Source: Coriobacteriaceae bacterium (GTDB lineage Bacteria; Actinomycetota; Coriobacteriia; Coriobacteriales; Coriobacteriaceae). Taken from it: a DNA stretch of 64,000 bases. Shown in pieces: positions 49,265 to 58,319 of the stretch (the stretch's first letter is position 1; the number at the start of each line of letters is the position of its first letter). A model generated the notes under the pieces. It ran no database searches and was not told the origin of the DNA. It was given only the letters and a program-made list of their open reading frames with translations. Both the position numbers and the translations under genes were made by a program. The stretch covers positions 62,001 through 126,000 of the forward strand of contig CABJEP010000005.1 of the NCBI GenBank assembly GCA_902364645.1, in the 5' to 3' direction.

Positions 49265-50089
49265 ATGAAGAATACTCAGCTGCTGCTGATCAACGATATG
49301 TGCGGCTACGGCAAGGTCGCGCTTTCCGCCATGCTGCCGGTGCTGTCGCACATGGGCTACCGTATCCATAACTTGCCGACGGCGCTCGTTTCCGACACGC
49401 TTAACTACCCCAAGTTCTACATCCACGACACCACGGAGTACGTGCGTCAGAGTCTTGCCATCTGGGAGGAGCTCGGCTTTGAGTTCGACGCCATCTCGAC
49501 CGGCTTTATCGTGACCGAGGAAGAGACGCGCATCATCTCGGACTTTTGCCACCGCCGCGCGCAAAAGGGCACCAAGGTGTTCGTCGACCCCATCATGGGC
49601 GACAACGGCAAGCTCTATGCGGGCGTGCCCGAGTCCACGATTGGCCTTATGCGGCATCTTCTGGAGTGCGCAGACTACGCGGTGCCTAACTATACCGAGG
49701 CGTGCCTGCTTGCCGATAGGCCTATTGCCGAGGAAATTACGCCCGATGAGGGCCGCGCCCTTGTGGACGCCGTGCGCGAGCTGGGTGCCAAGTCGGTGGT
49801 CATTACGAGCGCCGTGGTCAATGGCACGAACGCGGTTATCGGTTACGACCATGTAGCGGGGGAGTACTTTATGATTCCCTTTGAGCTCATTCCGGTCTAT
49901 TTCCCGGGCACGGGCGACACGTTCTCGGCGGTGCTCGTCGGCCGCGTTATGGCAGGTTGGAGTCTGCAGCGCGCGACGTCCGATGCCATGCGTGTGGTGG
50001 CTGAGCTTATCGAGCGCAATGCCGACCAGGAGGACAAGTCGGCCGGCCTTCCCATCGAAGCCTGCCTGGATGTGATTGACCATGAGTAA
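49265..50089 (+). CDS. Pyridoxamine/pyridoxal kinase (PdxK/PdxY-like)
   Basis: A 274-residue ribokinase-family kinase that phosphorylates pyridoxal-type vitamers to make PLP. The N-terminus LLINDMCGYGKVALSAM, PIMGDNGKLY and the catalytic PGTGDTFSAVLVG (anion-hole GTGD) are typical. ATG 49265 has GGGAG about 8 bp ahead. Overlaps the following small gene by 8 bp. Substrate preference among vitamers cannot be settled from sequence. Confidence 0.9.
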   Translation: MKNTQLLLINDMCGYGKVALSAMLPVLSHMGYRIHNLPTALVSDTLNYPKFYIHDTTEYVRQSLAIWEELGFEFDAISTGFIVTEEETRIISDFCHRRAQKGTKVFVDPIMGDNGKLYAGVPESTIGLMRHLLECADYAVPNYTEACLLADRPIAEEITPDEGRALVDAVRELGAKSVVITSAVVNGTNAVIGYDHVAGEYFMIPFELIPVYFPGTGDTFSAVLVGRVMAGWSLQRATSDAMRVVAELIERNADQEDKSAGLPIEACLDVIDHE

Positions 50090-50411
50090 CGCTGGCGAGG
50101 GCGGCGCCAAGCCTGCGGGCGGGGGCAAGCCGCTCGGCGCGCCGCGGGACAAACGTCCGCGTATCCGCGTGAGCTGCGTGGACCAGCTGGGAACGTGCCG
50201 CTGCCATCATGGTCACAAGCCGGGCGACGTTTTTGACTTCGACCGAGACCGCGGCAAGATGTGCGCCATGGCCTGCCATGTGGGCTTTCCCTATATCGAT
50301 ATCCTGCGCTATGGCGGAACCGTGCCTGGCAACGAGCCCGGCACGGCAAAGTTCTGCTGTCCCGAGGTCGACACGTTGAACGTCTGGCTTGCCGAGATCG
50401 TCGACGAATAG
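50082..50411 (+). CDS. Small Cys-rich TIGR04076-family protein
   Basis: A 109-residue protein with a Gly/Pro/Lys-rich start, then VSCVDQLGTCRCHHGHKPGDVFDF, CAMACHVGFPYI and KFCCPEVDTLNV. The spacing of Cys/His/Gly resembles TIGR04076 proteins, whose function is unknown to me. Five or more Cys suggest a metal or redox role. ATG 50082 overlaps the kinase stop (50087-50089), so it is translationally coupled to PLP metabolism. Confidence 0.7.
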   Translation: MSNAGEGGAKPAGGGKPLGAPRDKRPRIRVSCVDQLGTCRCHHGHKPGDVFDFDRDRGKMCAMACHVGFPYIDILRYGGTVPGNEPGTAKFCCPEVDTLNVWLAEIVDE

Positions 50412-50416
50412 CCGGA

Positions 50417-50445
50417 TGTGACAAAGGGGCGGGCCCTTTGTCGCA
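50417..50445. repeat. Dispersed palindrome P1, copy 3
   Basis: TGTGACAAAGGGG..CCCTTTGTCGCA, 5 bp after the stop of the TIGR04076 gene. Confidence 0.78.
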
Positions 50446-50474
50446 TCCGCCGATGGTGCCCCTTCTTTTTTGCC

Positions 50475-50565
50475 TATAATCCTAAATCTCTGCATTTCAT
50501 CCGATATTAGGTTCTAAAAACTCTGCATTTCATCGATAATCAAGCATATAAACCTTGCATTTCAT
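50475..50565 (+). promoter_or_regulatory. Promoter region with three TGCATTTCAT repeats
   Basis: TATAAT at 50475-50480, then TGCATTTCAT at 50491-50500, 50524-50533 and 50556-50565, spaced 33 and 32 bp (about three helical turns). The stretch is AT-rich, unlike its surroundings. It sits directly upstream of the AAA/DUF4143 gene, so it is probably an operator set for control of that gene. Confidence 0.55.
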
Positions 50566-50589
50566 TTGATGACACTGAGGGGAGAGCCT

Positions 50590-51951
50590 ATGCTGCGTAG
50601 GAAAATAGCGGCAGAGCTGGAGCGTTGGCTGAAGTCTGCCGAGCAAAAGGCCTTATTCATTACGGGTTCTCGCCAGATCGGCAAAAGTTATTCGATTCGC
50701 GCATTTGGCAAAGCCAGCCATGCAACCTACATCGAACTCAACCTCATGGAAAATCGCCAGGCAAAAGATGCTCTTCTCGAGGCACGGGATGCCGACGATT
50801 TCATCAGCAGGGTGACGCTTCTCTCGGGAAAGCCGATAGCACCGGGCAAAACGCTCGTGTTTATCGATGAGGTCCAAGAGGCCCCCGACATCATGACGAT
50901 GGCAAAGTTCCTTGTTGAGGACGGGAGGTGCCGCTGGGCGTTTTCGGGGTCAATGCTCGGGACCCAGTTCAAGGTCGTTAGGTCCTATCCCGTGGGATAT
51001 GTTCACGAGCTTAGGATGTTCCCGCTCGATTTCGAGGAGTTTTGCTGGGCGATCGGGGTGAGCGAGGGAGCTCGCCAAACGATACGCGACGCGTGTATCA
51101 GCGAGAAGCCCATTCCTGATTACATTCACGACGCGATGATGGCAAACTTCAGGACCTATACCGTTGTCGGTGGAATGCCAGAGGTCGTGCAGCGTTTCCT
51201 TGACACGCGGGGCGACCTTGCCTCTGTTCGTCAGCTACAGTCAGAGCTCAACGAACAGTACCGGCGGGATATCTCCAAGTATGCAAGCGGGCGAGCCCTT
51301 CAGGTGCAGAGCATTTACGATCAGCTCCCTATTATGCTCGAGGGCGAAAACAAACGCTTCGTGCTCAATTCCATTGACCTCAAGGCGCATTACGACAAGT
51401 ACCAGCGAGATTTTGTCTGGCTTGTCGATGCCGGCGTTGCTCTCAAGGCGGATATCGTAACCGAGCCAAAGTCGCCCCTGCTCAAGACGGCACGGCCATC
51501 GCAGTTCAAGCTATACCAATCGGATACGGGCATGTTGATGGCGCGCTACCCCGTTGGCGTCGCCCAGGCGGCGTATCTTGATAGCAAGGAACCCAATCTG
51601 GGCGGCATTTACGAAAACGTGGTGGCCCAGCAGCTGGCTGCCCAGAATCGCCAGCTTTACTACTATCAGACGAAAAAGCGCGGCGAAGTGGACTTTGTGG
51701 TCGACGGACCGGATGGGACGGCTGTCCCGATCGAGGTTAAATCGGGCTCCTATTACCACGCGCACGCTGCGCTCGGTCATGTGCTTGATACGGCCGAATA
51801 TGGCGTAAGGCTCGGGATTGTTTTCTCGAGAGGCAACGTTGAGCGCAACGGAGCTGTTCTTTATTTGCCGCTATATGCGACCTGGGTCCTTTCGGATGTT
51901 TTGGGCGACTCCCGTGCCGAGGGGATAAAGCTGGAGGTCAAGCCGGTCTAG
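50590..51951 (+). CDS. AAA ATPase with DUF4143 domain
   Basis: A 453-residue protein of the AAA_14 / DUF4143 type. The N-terminal ATPase has Walker A GSRQIGKSY (about residues 27-36), Walker B TLVFIDEVQEA and a sensor Ser (AFSGSMLG). The C-terminal DUF4143 region has YYYQTKKRGEVDFVVD and PIEVKSG, a PD-(D/E)xK-nuclease-like signature. Members are widespread solitary genes, often accessory and possibly linked to defence or mobile DNA. ATG 50590 has GAGGGGAGAG ahead. The upstream region has three operator-like repeats. Confidence 0.85.
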   Translation: MLRRKIAAELERWLKSAEQKALFITGSRQIGKSYSIRAFGKASHATYIELNLMENRQAKDALLEARDADDFISRVTLLSGKPIAPGKTLVFIDEVQEAPDIMTMAKFLVEDGRCRWAFSGSMLGTQFKVVRSYPVGYVHELRMFPLDFEEFCWAIGVSEGARQTIRDACISEKPIPDYIHDAMMANFRTYTVVGGMPEVVQRFLDTRGDLASVRQLQSELNEQYRRDISKYASGRALQVQSIYDQLPIMLEGENKRFVLNSIDLKAHYDKYQRDFVWLVDAGVALKADIVTEPKSPLLKTARPSQFKLYQSDTGMLMARYPVGVAQAAYLDSKEPNLGGIYENVVAQQLAAQNRQLYYYQTKKRGEVDFVVDGPDGTAVPIEVKSGSYYHAHAALGHVLDTAEYGVRLGIVFSRGNVERNGAVLYLPLYATWVLSDVLGDSRAEGIKLEVKPV

Positions 51952-51964
51952 GGCCAGTCCCGAA

Positions 51965-51993
51965 TGTGACAAAGGGGCAGTCCCTTGGTCGTA
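51965..51993. repeat. Dispersed palindrome P1, copy 4 (degenerate)
   Basis: TGTGACAAAGGGG..TCCCTTGGTCGTA, 14 bp after the AAA gene stop; the right arm has lost two pairings. Confidence 0.65.
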
Positions 51994-52017
51994 TCGAGTT
52001 CCACTGCCCGAGAAAAT

Positions 52018-52110
52018 GAGCGTGGATTTTCTCCCGTTTAGAGCGCACTTGAACGCTCAAAGTGGGAGATTTTCCACGCTCGATCTGTATACGAGAGAAA
52101 ATCCACGCTC
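52018..52110. repeat. Three-arm inverted repeat
   Basis: GAGCGTGGATTTTCTCCC (52018-52035) pairs with the arm at 52064-52081 (15 of 18) and equally with GAGAAAATCCACGCTC at 52095-52110 (perfect). Alternative pairings are therefore possible. It lies between the convergent AAA and phosphatase genes; nothing gene-like in 51952-52156. Confidence 0.62.
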
Positions 52111-52156
52111 GATGTATACCGATGACGCGGTTCGCGCGGTTTGTGCGCCCGCAAAC

Positions 52157-52603
52157 CTACATCTGCTCGAGCATGGCAGTGCAACCGTCGAGCACGTCGC
52201 GGTAGGTGGCATCGAAGTTGCCGGTGTACCAGGGATCGGCCACGTCGCCGGGGCGCTCGGTCCAATCGAGCAAGCGCGTAATCTTGCCGTCGGGGTCGTC
52301 GCCAAAGATGCGGTGCAGGCCGCGGGCGTTCTCATCGTCCATATAGACAATGTGATCCCAGTCGCCATACTCCGCGCGACGCACCTGGCGCGCGCGATGT
52401 GCGACGACGGGAATCCCGACCTCGCGCAGCTTGGCAACAGTGCCACGATGCGGTGGGTTGCCAATCTCCTCAGTCGAGGTCGCGGCGGAATCGATGACAA
52501 ACTCGTCCGCGCGTCCGGCGCGGTGCACCAGCTCGGTAAACACCGACTCAGCCATCGTCGAGCGGCAGATATTTCCATGACAGATAAACAGTACACGTTG
52601 CAT
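52157..52603 (-). CDS. Low-molecular-weight protein-tyrosine phosphatase
   Basis: A 148-residue phosphatase. The P-loop CHGNICRS (CX5R) starts at residue 9, and the general acid Asp is in VADPWYTG near the end. Family length is 140-160. ATG 52603 is used because AAAGGAAA lies just ahead; an extended frame starts earlier without a site. Downstream of the MFS gene by 51 bp, probably the same transcript. Confidence 0.93.
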   Translation of the reverse strand: MQRVLFICHGNICRSTMAESVFTELVHRAGRADEFVIDSAATSTEEIGNPPHRGTVAKLREVGIPVVAHRARQVRRAEYGDWDHIVYMDDENARGLHRIFGDDPDGKITRLLDWTERPGDVADPWYTGNFDATYRDVLDGCTAMLEQM

Positions 52604-52654
52604 GTGCGGTTTCCTTTCGATCGCCATCATCGAGCTCGAGTATCGCATCTACGC

Positions 52655-53890
52655 CTATGCCCTCGCCCGCCTGCGCTCCCAGCGAGCCAACTTGATCGTC
52701 ACCAGCGTGAGCATCCAGGCCACAAGCGAGAACGCGGCGCCCACTGCGCCCACGTACGCAATGCCAATGCTGCTTACCACGGCGCCGCCCACTGCGGTGC
52801 CAAACGAGATACCGACGTTAAACGCCATGGGCTCAACCGAACTTGCGAGTACCATCGATTTGGGATGGCGGCTGCGTGCCACGTCCATAAAGTGTGTGAT
52901 GCACGAGACTGAGAACAGGTACATGAGCAGCGCCAAGCTAAAGACAAAGACCAGTGCGAGCGGCATGGTGCCGCCCACGGCAAACAGCCCGAGTAACGCC
53001 GCGGCCTGCAGCACAAACGTCACAAGCAGTGCCTTCATGCCAAAACGCGCGTCGATCCATCCGCCCAGGATGTTCGAGATCAGGCAGAACACGCCGTAGG
53101 CCATAAGCGTGGTACTGGCTTCGACCGTGCCCATGCCCAGCACCTGCTCAAGATAAGGCGTCACGTAGCCGTAGAATACGTAGACCGAGCCCACGCCAAA
53201 CAAAAAGATGAGCATGCCGGTGATGATGCTCGGCTCGCGTAGCAGACCCGCCTGCTCGCGGAAGGTGGCGGGCTCATCGGTCTGCCCAGCGCGCGGCATA
53301 AACGCCACGAGCGCTCCGCAGATTAGAACGGCAAAGGTCAGCGTGCCGTACATGGCCATGTGCCAATCGAGCGTGTCGGCCACAAACTTGCCGATCGAAG
53401 TGACAAAGACCATCGCCACGGAAAACGCACCGTACACCACCGAGATGGCAAGCGAAGTTTGCTGCGGGGACAGCAGCTCGGGGATGTACGTCACGCCCAC
53501 GGCGAGCAGTGCGCCCGAGACAGAGCCCAGGACAATGCGCGAGATAAACAGTACCTGGAAGTTGGGCGCCAACGCCATGACCAGGTTGCCGAGCACAAAG
53601 ACGATGCTGTAGCACACGAGCAGCCGGTAGCGGCGGAAGCGTCCCGTGCTGAGCGCAAGCACCGGCGTAGCGATGGCGTAGACGAGTGCGAACACGCTGA
53701 TGAGCTGGCCCGCTGTGGCAAGCGAGATGCCGAGCTCCGTCGCCAGGTCGCTTTCGATGCCGATGACCACGAACTCGGAGCAGCCGAGCGAGAATCCCAA
53801 CAGCACGAGCAGCGCCAGGCAGAGCTTGGTGCGCGCGGGGGAGAGCGCGGCGGCGGTTGACTTACTTTTAGGCGTGGTTGCGGCGGTCAA
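52655..53890 (-). CDS. MFS exporter (AraJ/drug:H+ antiporter-1 type)
   Basis: A 411-residue, 12-helix permease. FSLGCSEFVVIGIESDLATELGIS is the usual start of the AraJ/YdhP sub-group, and FISRIVLGSVSGALLAV in helix 4-5 fits. It probably exports small molecules. The start is taken as TTG 53890 because GGAG lies 8 bp ahead; no ATG is suitably placed. Its first gene position makes the phosphatase the second gene of the operon. Confidence 0.85.
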   Translation of the reverse strand: MTAATTPKSKSTAAALSPARTKLCLALLVLLGFSLGCSEFVVIGIESDLATELGISLATAGQLISVFALVYAIATPVLALSTGRFRRYRLLVCYSIVFVLGNLVMALAPNFQVLFISRIVLGSVSGALLAVGVTYIPELLSPQQTSLAISVVYGAFSVAMVFVTSIGKFVADTLDWHMAMYGTLTFAVLICGALVAFMPRAGQTDEPATFREQAGLLREPSIITGMLIFLFGVGSVYVFYGYVTPYLEQVLGMGTVEASTTLMAYGVFCLISNILGGWIDARFGMKALLVTFVLQAAALLGLFAVGGTMPLALVFVFSLALLMYLFSVSCITHFMDVARSRHPKSMVLASSVEPMAFNVGISFGTAVGGAVVSSIGIAYVGAVGAAFSLVAWMLTLVTIKLARWERRRARA

Positions 53891-54051
53891 GGTTGTAACT
53901 CCAATGTCGCATGAATAAGCGGGATTCAATCCCTGCAACTCTAACAGAATGTGTCAGGTGCCTGCCTCCTTTGTCGCAGGCTGCGCTTGCCTGTATAGTC
54001 GCAATACAGGCGAAGATGGTCTCAGGTACATTGCGGGCGACAGGAGATCCC

Positions 54052-54999
54052 ATGGGTATGCACACGACAAAGGTTGTAGTGGGCGAGGGCAAGTTTGCGC
54101 TCGAGGCCCAGTTGACGGTGACGCCGCGAGGCATGGCGGTGTACGCCTGCTCGCCGGAGTTTGCGCACCTGGGCGCCACGGCGCAGGCCATTCCTCGCCC
54201 CGAGCCCGGCCGTACGGCGACGGTGAGCATCCTGGCCGTTCCGTGCCATCGAGACGAGATCCCGGCGCACGATATTGCGGCGGCGCTGGCCACGCGCTTT
54301 GGCGTGCCGGTAGTTGCAAGCACGGGTTTTCATGTGGAGAACGCGACCGCGGACGACTTGCGGCGCATGCTCGATACCACCAAGGAACTCATCGCCGCGC
54401 TCGAGGAGGCCGCAGCCCGCATTCTGCGCGCCGGCTGGGATAAGGGCGGCGCAGGCGCCGAGGTCGTGGCGGTCGATGTCGCGACCGGCGAGGCGCTTGG
54501 CCCCGTCGACCGCATCGAGGCCCATACCGGCGAGGGAATCCTGCATCAGGCATTTCTGACGCTTCTGGTCGAGGGCCAGGGCGAAGACGCGCGCCTGCTG
54601 CTCTGTCGTCGCAGTCCGCTCAAACGCCTGTGGGGCGGGGTGCTGGCCGATAGCTGTGCCGGCCATCCGCTCCCCGGGGAAGACGTCGCGGCCGCCACGG
54701 CACGTCGCATCAACGAAGAGCTTGGCATCACGCGCGAGCCCGATCAGCTCAAGCACCTCGGACACGTGGTGTACCGCGAGGACCACGGCGACGGCCGCTG
54801 CGAGTGCGAATGGTGCGAGGTCTACCTTGCCCATGTTGAGCCGGGCGAGCTGCATATCAACCAAGAGGAGATCTCGGAGGTGCGTCGCGTGGCTCCGTCC
54901 GAGCTCAAAGGCTATCTGCAGGGTCACCCCGAGCAGCTGGCCCCCTGGCTTCGCGAGGCCCTCAGCGACCCATCCATCCGTACGGCCCTCGCTATGTAA
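54052..54999 (+). CDS. Fusion: LpdD-like prenyl-flavin chaperone domain + type I IPP isomerase
   Basis: A 315-residue two-domain protein. Residues about 1-125 resemble LpdD of gallate-decarboxylase operons (VTPRGMAVYA, PCHRDEIPAHDIAAALA, STGFHVENATADDL). Residues about 135-310 are a Nudix-type isopentenyl-diphosphate isomerase: LLLCRRSPLKRLWGG, LADSCAGHPLPGEDV, ARRINEELGI (Nudix helix) and ECEWCEVYLAHV with the catalytic Cys/Glu region. IPP isomerase makes DMAPP; UbiX uses the dimethylallyl phosphate group to build prenyl-FMN for UbiD, and both enzymes are encoded downstream. Start ATG 54052 (or 54058) has AGGAGA ahead; a longer frame has no site. The stop TAA lies inside a repeat. Confidence 0.8.
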   Translation: MGMHTTKVVVGEGKFALEAQLTVTPRGMAVYACSPEFAHLGATAQAIPRPEPGRTATVSILAVPCHRDEIPAHDIAAALATRFGVPVVASTGFHVENATADDLRRMLDTTKELIAALEEAAARILRAGWDKGGAGAEVVAVDVATGEALGPVDRIEAHTGEGILHQAFLTLLVEGQGEDARLLLCRRSPLKRLWGGVLADSCAGHPLPGEDVAAATARRINEELGITREPDQLKHLGHVVYREDHGDGRCECEWCEVYLAHVEPGELHINQEEISEVRRVAPSELKGYLQGHPEQLAPWLREALSDPSIRTALAM

Positions 55000-55089
55000 C
55001 AAAGGTACAGTCCCTTTGCCATATCCAAACCGTCACAACATTCGATGAAAATCTCGAAAACGAGGAAAAGCGTCGAATGTTGTGATGGT
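54995..55089. repeat. Composite repeat P1+P2, left copy
   Basis: P1 (54995-55023, TGTAACAAAGG..CCTTTGCCATA) is followed by P2, arms 55029-55045 and 55073-55089 (16 of 17) with an inner CTCG-AAAA-CGAG hairpin. The TAA stop of the isomerase fusion is part of P1. The same composite occurs at 59844-59953. Confidence 0.85.
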
Positions 55090-55243
55090 TTTTGTCCAGG
55101 GGACCGCTTCTCATCCAAAAATCCCGCTTGACTGTATTGCAACAACACAGCGCAACGTAAGGAGTGTCCAATAACGGGCACTCCCTTTTGCTGTAGCGGC
55201 ACACGCCGCGGCGCCGGGTGCCCCCAACAAGAAAGGTGGGGAG

Positions 55244-56701
55244 ATGGAAGCGGAAAAGAAGGCGTTTAAGATCACCAAGCGCGAAATTGGCTTTGTGTTG
55301 GGTATCGTTGTCTTTTTGCTGGTGAAGTTTCTTCCTTTGGCGGAGCTGAGCTCGACGGTCGAGCTTACGGTCGGCGGTCAGACCTGTCTGGCGTTGACGC
55401 TCGCCACGGTGGTGTTCTGGGCGTGTGGCGTGGCACAGCCGGGCTTTGTGGGCCTGCTCTACTGCGCGCTGCTCGTTCTGTTCAAGGTGTGCGTGGACGA
55501 CACGGGCGCCGCGAGCATCTCGGCGACGGTCGCCTCCACGTTTAGCTCGTGGACCAAAGCCACCATGTGGCTCGTCATTGGCGCCTACCTCATCGCCAGC
55601 GCGGTCAAGGAGTCGGGCCTGGGCGAGCGCATCGCCTATGCGTTTATGCTCAAGTTCGTGCGCGATGCCAAGTCGCTCATCATCTCGATCTTCGCGCTCA
55701 CCTTTGTGCTGTCGCTGCTGATCCCGCACCCGTTTCCCCGCGCCTTCCTCATCCTCGCCGTCGTCTCGGTCATCGCCGAGTCCGCCGGCTACGGGGACGA
55801 CGACAAGGGTAAGCTCGGCTTCCTCGTGTTTGCCGCTGCCGCCCCGGGCTCCATGTTCTTCCTGACGGGCGACTCCACGCTCAACCCGCTCGTTGCACAG
55901 TACAGCGCCGAGGCCGGCGGCATGAGCCCGTCCTTTATCGACTGGTTCCTGTACATGAGCGTGCCCATGCTGGTTGCGCTGCTGTGCACCCTGTTCCTGG
56001 GCCTGTTCCTCTTTAAGCCCAGCAAGGAGCTCGTCTACGATCGCGAGCAGATCGTGGCCAAGCAGGCCGCGCTCGGCAAGCTCTCCGTCAAGGAGATCCG
56101 CACCATCGTGTGGCTTGTCATCGCCATCGCGCTGTGGCTTACCGTTTCGGGCGATTACATCGGCTGGGTGACACTTGCCATCGGCGTTTCTCTCGCCATG
56201 CCCATCATCGGCGAGGTCCTCACCCCCGCCAGCTGGAACGCTGTCGACATCAAGTCCCTCATGTTCCTGACGGCTGCCATGGCCGTGGGCTCCGTGGGCG
56301 GTGCCACCGGCATGAACGCCTGGATCGCCGATGTCGTGCTTCCCAGCTCCGTGCCCGAGAACATCTTCCTGTTCGCCCTGCTTGTCGCCGCGCTCTCCAT
56401 GGTTATCCATATGTTCATGGGCTCGGTCATGGCCGTGCTCGGTGTGTGCGTGCCGGCGTTCATCAGCTTCGCGGCCGGCTCCAGCGTAAGCCCGCTCGCC
56501 GTGGCGCTCATCGTCTTCACGTCCATCAACATCCACTACATCCTGCCGTTCCATAACCTGCCGATCCTTATCGGCGAGGGCAAGGACGCCGGCGGCTACA
56601 CCTCCAAAGAGGCCATGCGCATGGGCATTCCCCTCACTGCGGTTGTCTTTATCGTCGTGCTGGTCGAGGCTGCCTGGTTCCACCTCTTTGGCCTGATGTA
56701 A
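55244..56701 (+). CDS. DASS/SLC13-family Na+:anion symporter
   Basis: A 485-residue transporter with about 11-12 helices. Two pseudo-repeats are visible: TKATMWLVIGAYLIASAV and SLLIPHPFPRAF in the first half, SLMFLTAAMAVGSVG and MVIHMFMGSVMAVLGVCVPAF in the second, with the Na+/substrate-type turn TGDSTLNPL. Family members import di- and tricarboxylates or sulfate. In this cluster it is the likely importer of the carboxylate acted on by UbiD. AAGGTGGGGAG ribosome site 1 bp ahead of the ATG region. Confidence 0.87.
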   Translation: MEAEKKAFKITKREIGFVLGIVVFLLVKFLPLAELSSTVELTVGGQTCLALTLATVVFWACGVAQPGFVGLLYCALLVLFKVCVDDTGAASISATVASTFSSWTKATMWLVIGAYLIASAVKESGLGERIAYAFMLKFVRDAKSLIISIFALTFVLSLLIPHPFPRAFLILAVVSVIAESAGYGDDDKGKLGFLVFAAAAPGSMFFLTGDSTLNPLVAQYSAEAGGMSPSFIDWFLYMSVPMLVALLCTLFLGLFLFKPSKELVYDREQIVAKQAALGKLSVKEIRTIVWLVIAIALWLTVSGDYIGWVTLAIGVSLAMPIIGEVLTPASWNAVDIKSLMFLTAAMAVGSVGGATGMNAWIADVVLPSSVPENIFLFALLVAALSMVIHMFMGSVMAVLGVCVPAFISFAAGSSVSPLAVALIVFTSINIHYILPFHNLPILIGEGKDAGGYTSKEAMRMGIPLTAVVFIVVLVEAAWFHLFGLM

Positions 56702-56798
56702 ACGGTCGAGCGCCTCATCTATGAGCGCCGCGGCCCCACTACGTTACCCAGCCCGGCGGCATCCCCGCCGCCGGGCACTCTCCCGAAAGGAGCATGCT

Positions 56799-58286
56799 AT
56801 GTCCACTACCGATGCTTCCCAGATCCACGACCTGCGCTCCGCACTCGACTTTTTGCGCGAGATGCCGGGCCAGCTGCTCGAGACCGACACCCAGGTCGAT
56901 CCGGACGCCGAGGTCTCGGGTGTCTATCGCCACGTCGGCGCCGGCGGCACCGTTATGCGTCCGACCAAAGAGGGTCCGGCGATGGTCTTCAACAACGTCA
57001 AGGGCTTTGACGATGCCAAGGTCTGCATCGGCATGCTTGCCAGCCGCAAGCGCGTTGCCGCCCTGCTCGATCTGGACGAGGAACACCTGGGCCTCGAGTT
57101 CGGCAAGCGCTTCGAGAACCTGATCGCGCCCGAGCAGATCGCCGAGGGTGCGCACGTCGACTGCCAGGAGGTCGTGTACAAGGCGACCGACGAGGGCTTT
57201 GACCTGCGCAAGATCGTTCCCGCTCCTACCAACACGCCCGTCGACGGCGGCCCCTACATCACCATGGGCCTCGCCTACGGCACGAGCCCCGACGGCTCCC
57301 AGTCCGACGTGACCATCCACCGCTTCTCCTGCGTCGACAAGGACAAGCTCGCCATGTGGATTACCCCGGGCAGCCGTCACCTGGGCGCGTTCTTTGACGA
57401 GTACTGCCAGCGTGGCGAGGACATGCCCATCTCCATCTCCATCGGCCTGGACCCCGCCGTGTACATGTGCTGCGGCTTCGAGGCTCCTACCACGCCGCTC
57501 GGCTTCAACGAGCTGCAGATCGCCGGCGCCCTGCGCGGCCACGCCGTCGAGCTCGCCGACTGTGTCACCGTTCCGCAGAAGTGCATTGCCAATGCCGAGT
57601 ACGTGCTCGAGGGCTACCTCATGCACGACGAAACCATCAACGAGGACGTCAACGGCCACGGCTACGCCATGCCCGAGTTCCCCGGCTACACCGGTGGCGC
57701 CAAGGTATGCCCGGTGATCAAGATCACCGCCGTCACCACGCGCGTCAACCCCATTATGGAGAGCTGCATCGGCCCTTCGCACGAGCACGTTTCCATGGCC
57801 GGTATCCCCACCGAGGCTTCCATCTACAAGATGGTCGAGACCGCTATCCCGGGCCGCCTGCTCAACGTCCACGCTGCCCCCTGCGGCGGCGGCAAGTTCG
57901 TTGCCATCATGCAGTTCAAGAAGTCGAGCAAAAATGACGAGGGCCGTCAGCGCAACGCCGCCATGCTCGCCTTCTCGGCGTTCTCCGAGCTCAAGCACGT
58001 CATCCTCGTTGACGAGGATGTCGACATCTTCGATATGAGCGACGTGATGTGGGCCATGACCACGCGCTTCCAGGCCGACGTCGACCTCATCACCATCCCC
58101 GGCTGCCACTGCCACGTGCTCGACCCGTCCAACGACCCCGCGTTCGATCCTTCGATCCGCGAGCACGGCATCGCCTGCAAGGCCATCTTCGACTGCACGG
58201 TTCCGTTCGACCTCAAGAAGAATTTCATCCGCTCGCAGTTCATGGAGATCGACACAGATAAGTGGGCAGCAGAGCTCGCTTTCTAG
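56799..58286 (+). CDS. ubiD: UbiD-family prenyl-FMN-dependent decarboxylase
   Basis: A 495-residue UbiD-type (de)carboxylase, close in length to gallate decarboxylase LpdC. The family core is visible in VPAPTNTPVDGGPYITMG, RHLGAFFDEY, EYVLEGYLMHDE, GYTGGAKVCPVIKI and the C-terminal ILVDEDVDIFD. It removes (or adds) a carboxyl group on an aromatic or unsaturated acid using prenylated FMN. The companion UbiX gene is 33 bp downstream and the LpdD-isomerase fusion is upstream. ATG 56799 has AAAGGAG ahead; a longer frame overlaps the transporter region without a site. Substrate unknown. Confidence 0.92.
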   Translation: MSTTDASQIHDLRSALDFLREMPGQLLETDTQVDPDAEVSGVYRHVGAGGTVMRPTKEGPAMVFNNVKGFDDAKVCIGMLASRKRVAALLDLDEEHLGLEFGKRFENLIAPEQIAEGAHVDCQEVVYKATDEGFDLRKIVPAPTNTPVDGGPYITMGLAYGTSPDGSQSDVTIHRFSCVDKDKLAMWITPGSRHLGAFFDEYCQRGEDMPISISIGLDPAVYMCCGFEAPTTPLGFNELQIAGALRGHAVELADCVTVPQKCIANAEYVLEGYLMHDETINEDVNGHGYAMPEFPGYTGGAKVCPVIKITAVTTRVNPIMESCIGPSHEHVSMAGIPTEASIYKMVETAIPGRLLNVHAAPCGGGKFVAIMQFKKSSKNDEGRQRNAAMLAFSAFSELKHVILVDEDVDIFDMSDVMWAMTTRFQADVDLITIPGCHCHVLDPSNDPAFDPSIREHGIACKAIFDCTVPFDLKKNFIRSQFMEIDTDKWAAELAF

Positions 58287-58319
58287 TGCGTAGCCCTATC
58301 AAGTAGTCAAGGAGTTGTC

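Noticed and set aside
53911..54051. Longer N-terminus of the LpdD-isomerase fusion
   Set aside because: The extension overlaps the start of the divergent MFS gene and its composition is not domain-like; AGGAGA is placed for ATG 54052/54058.
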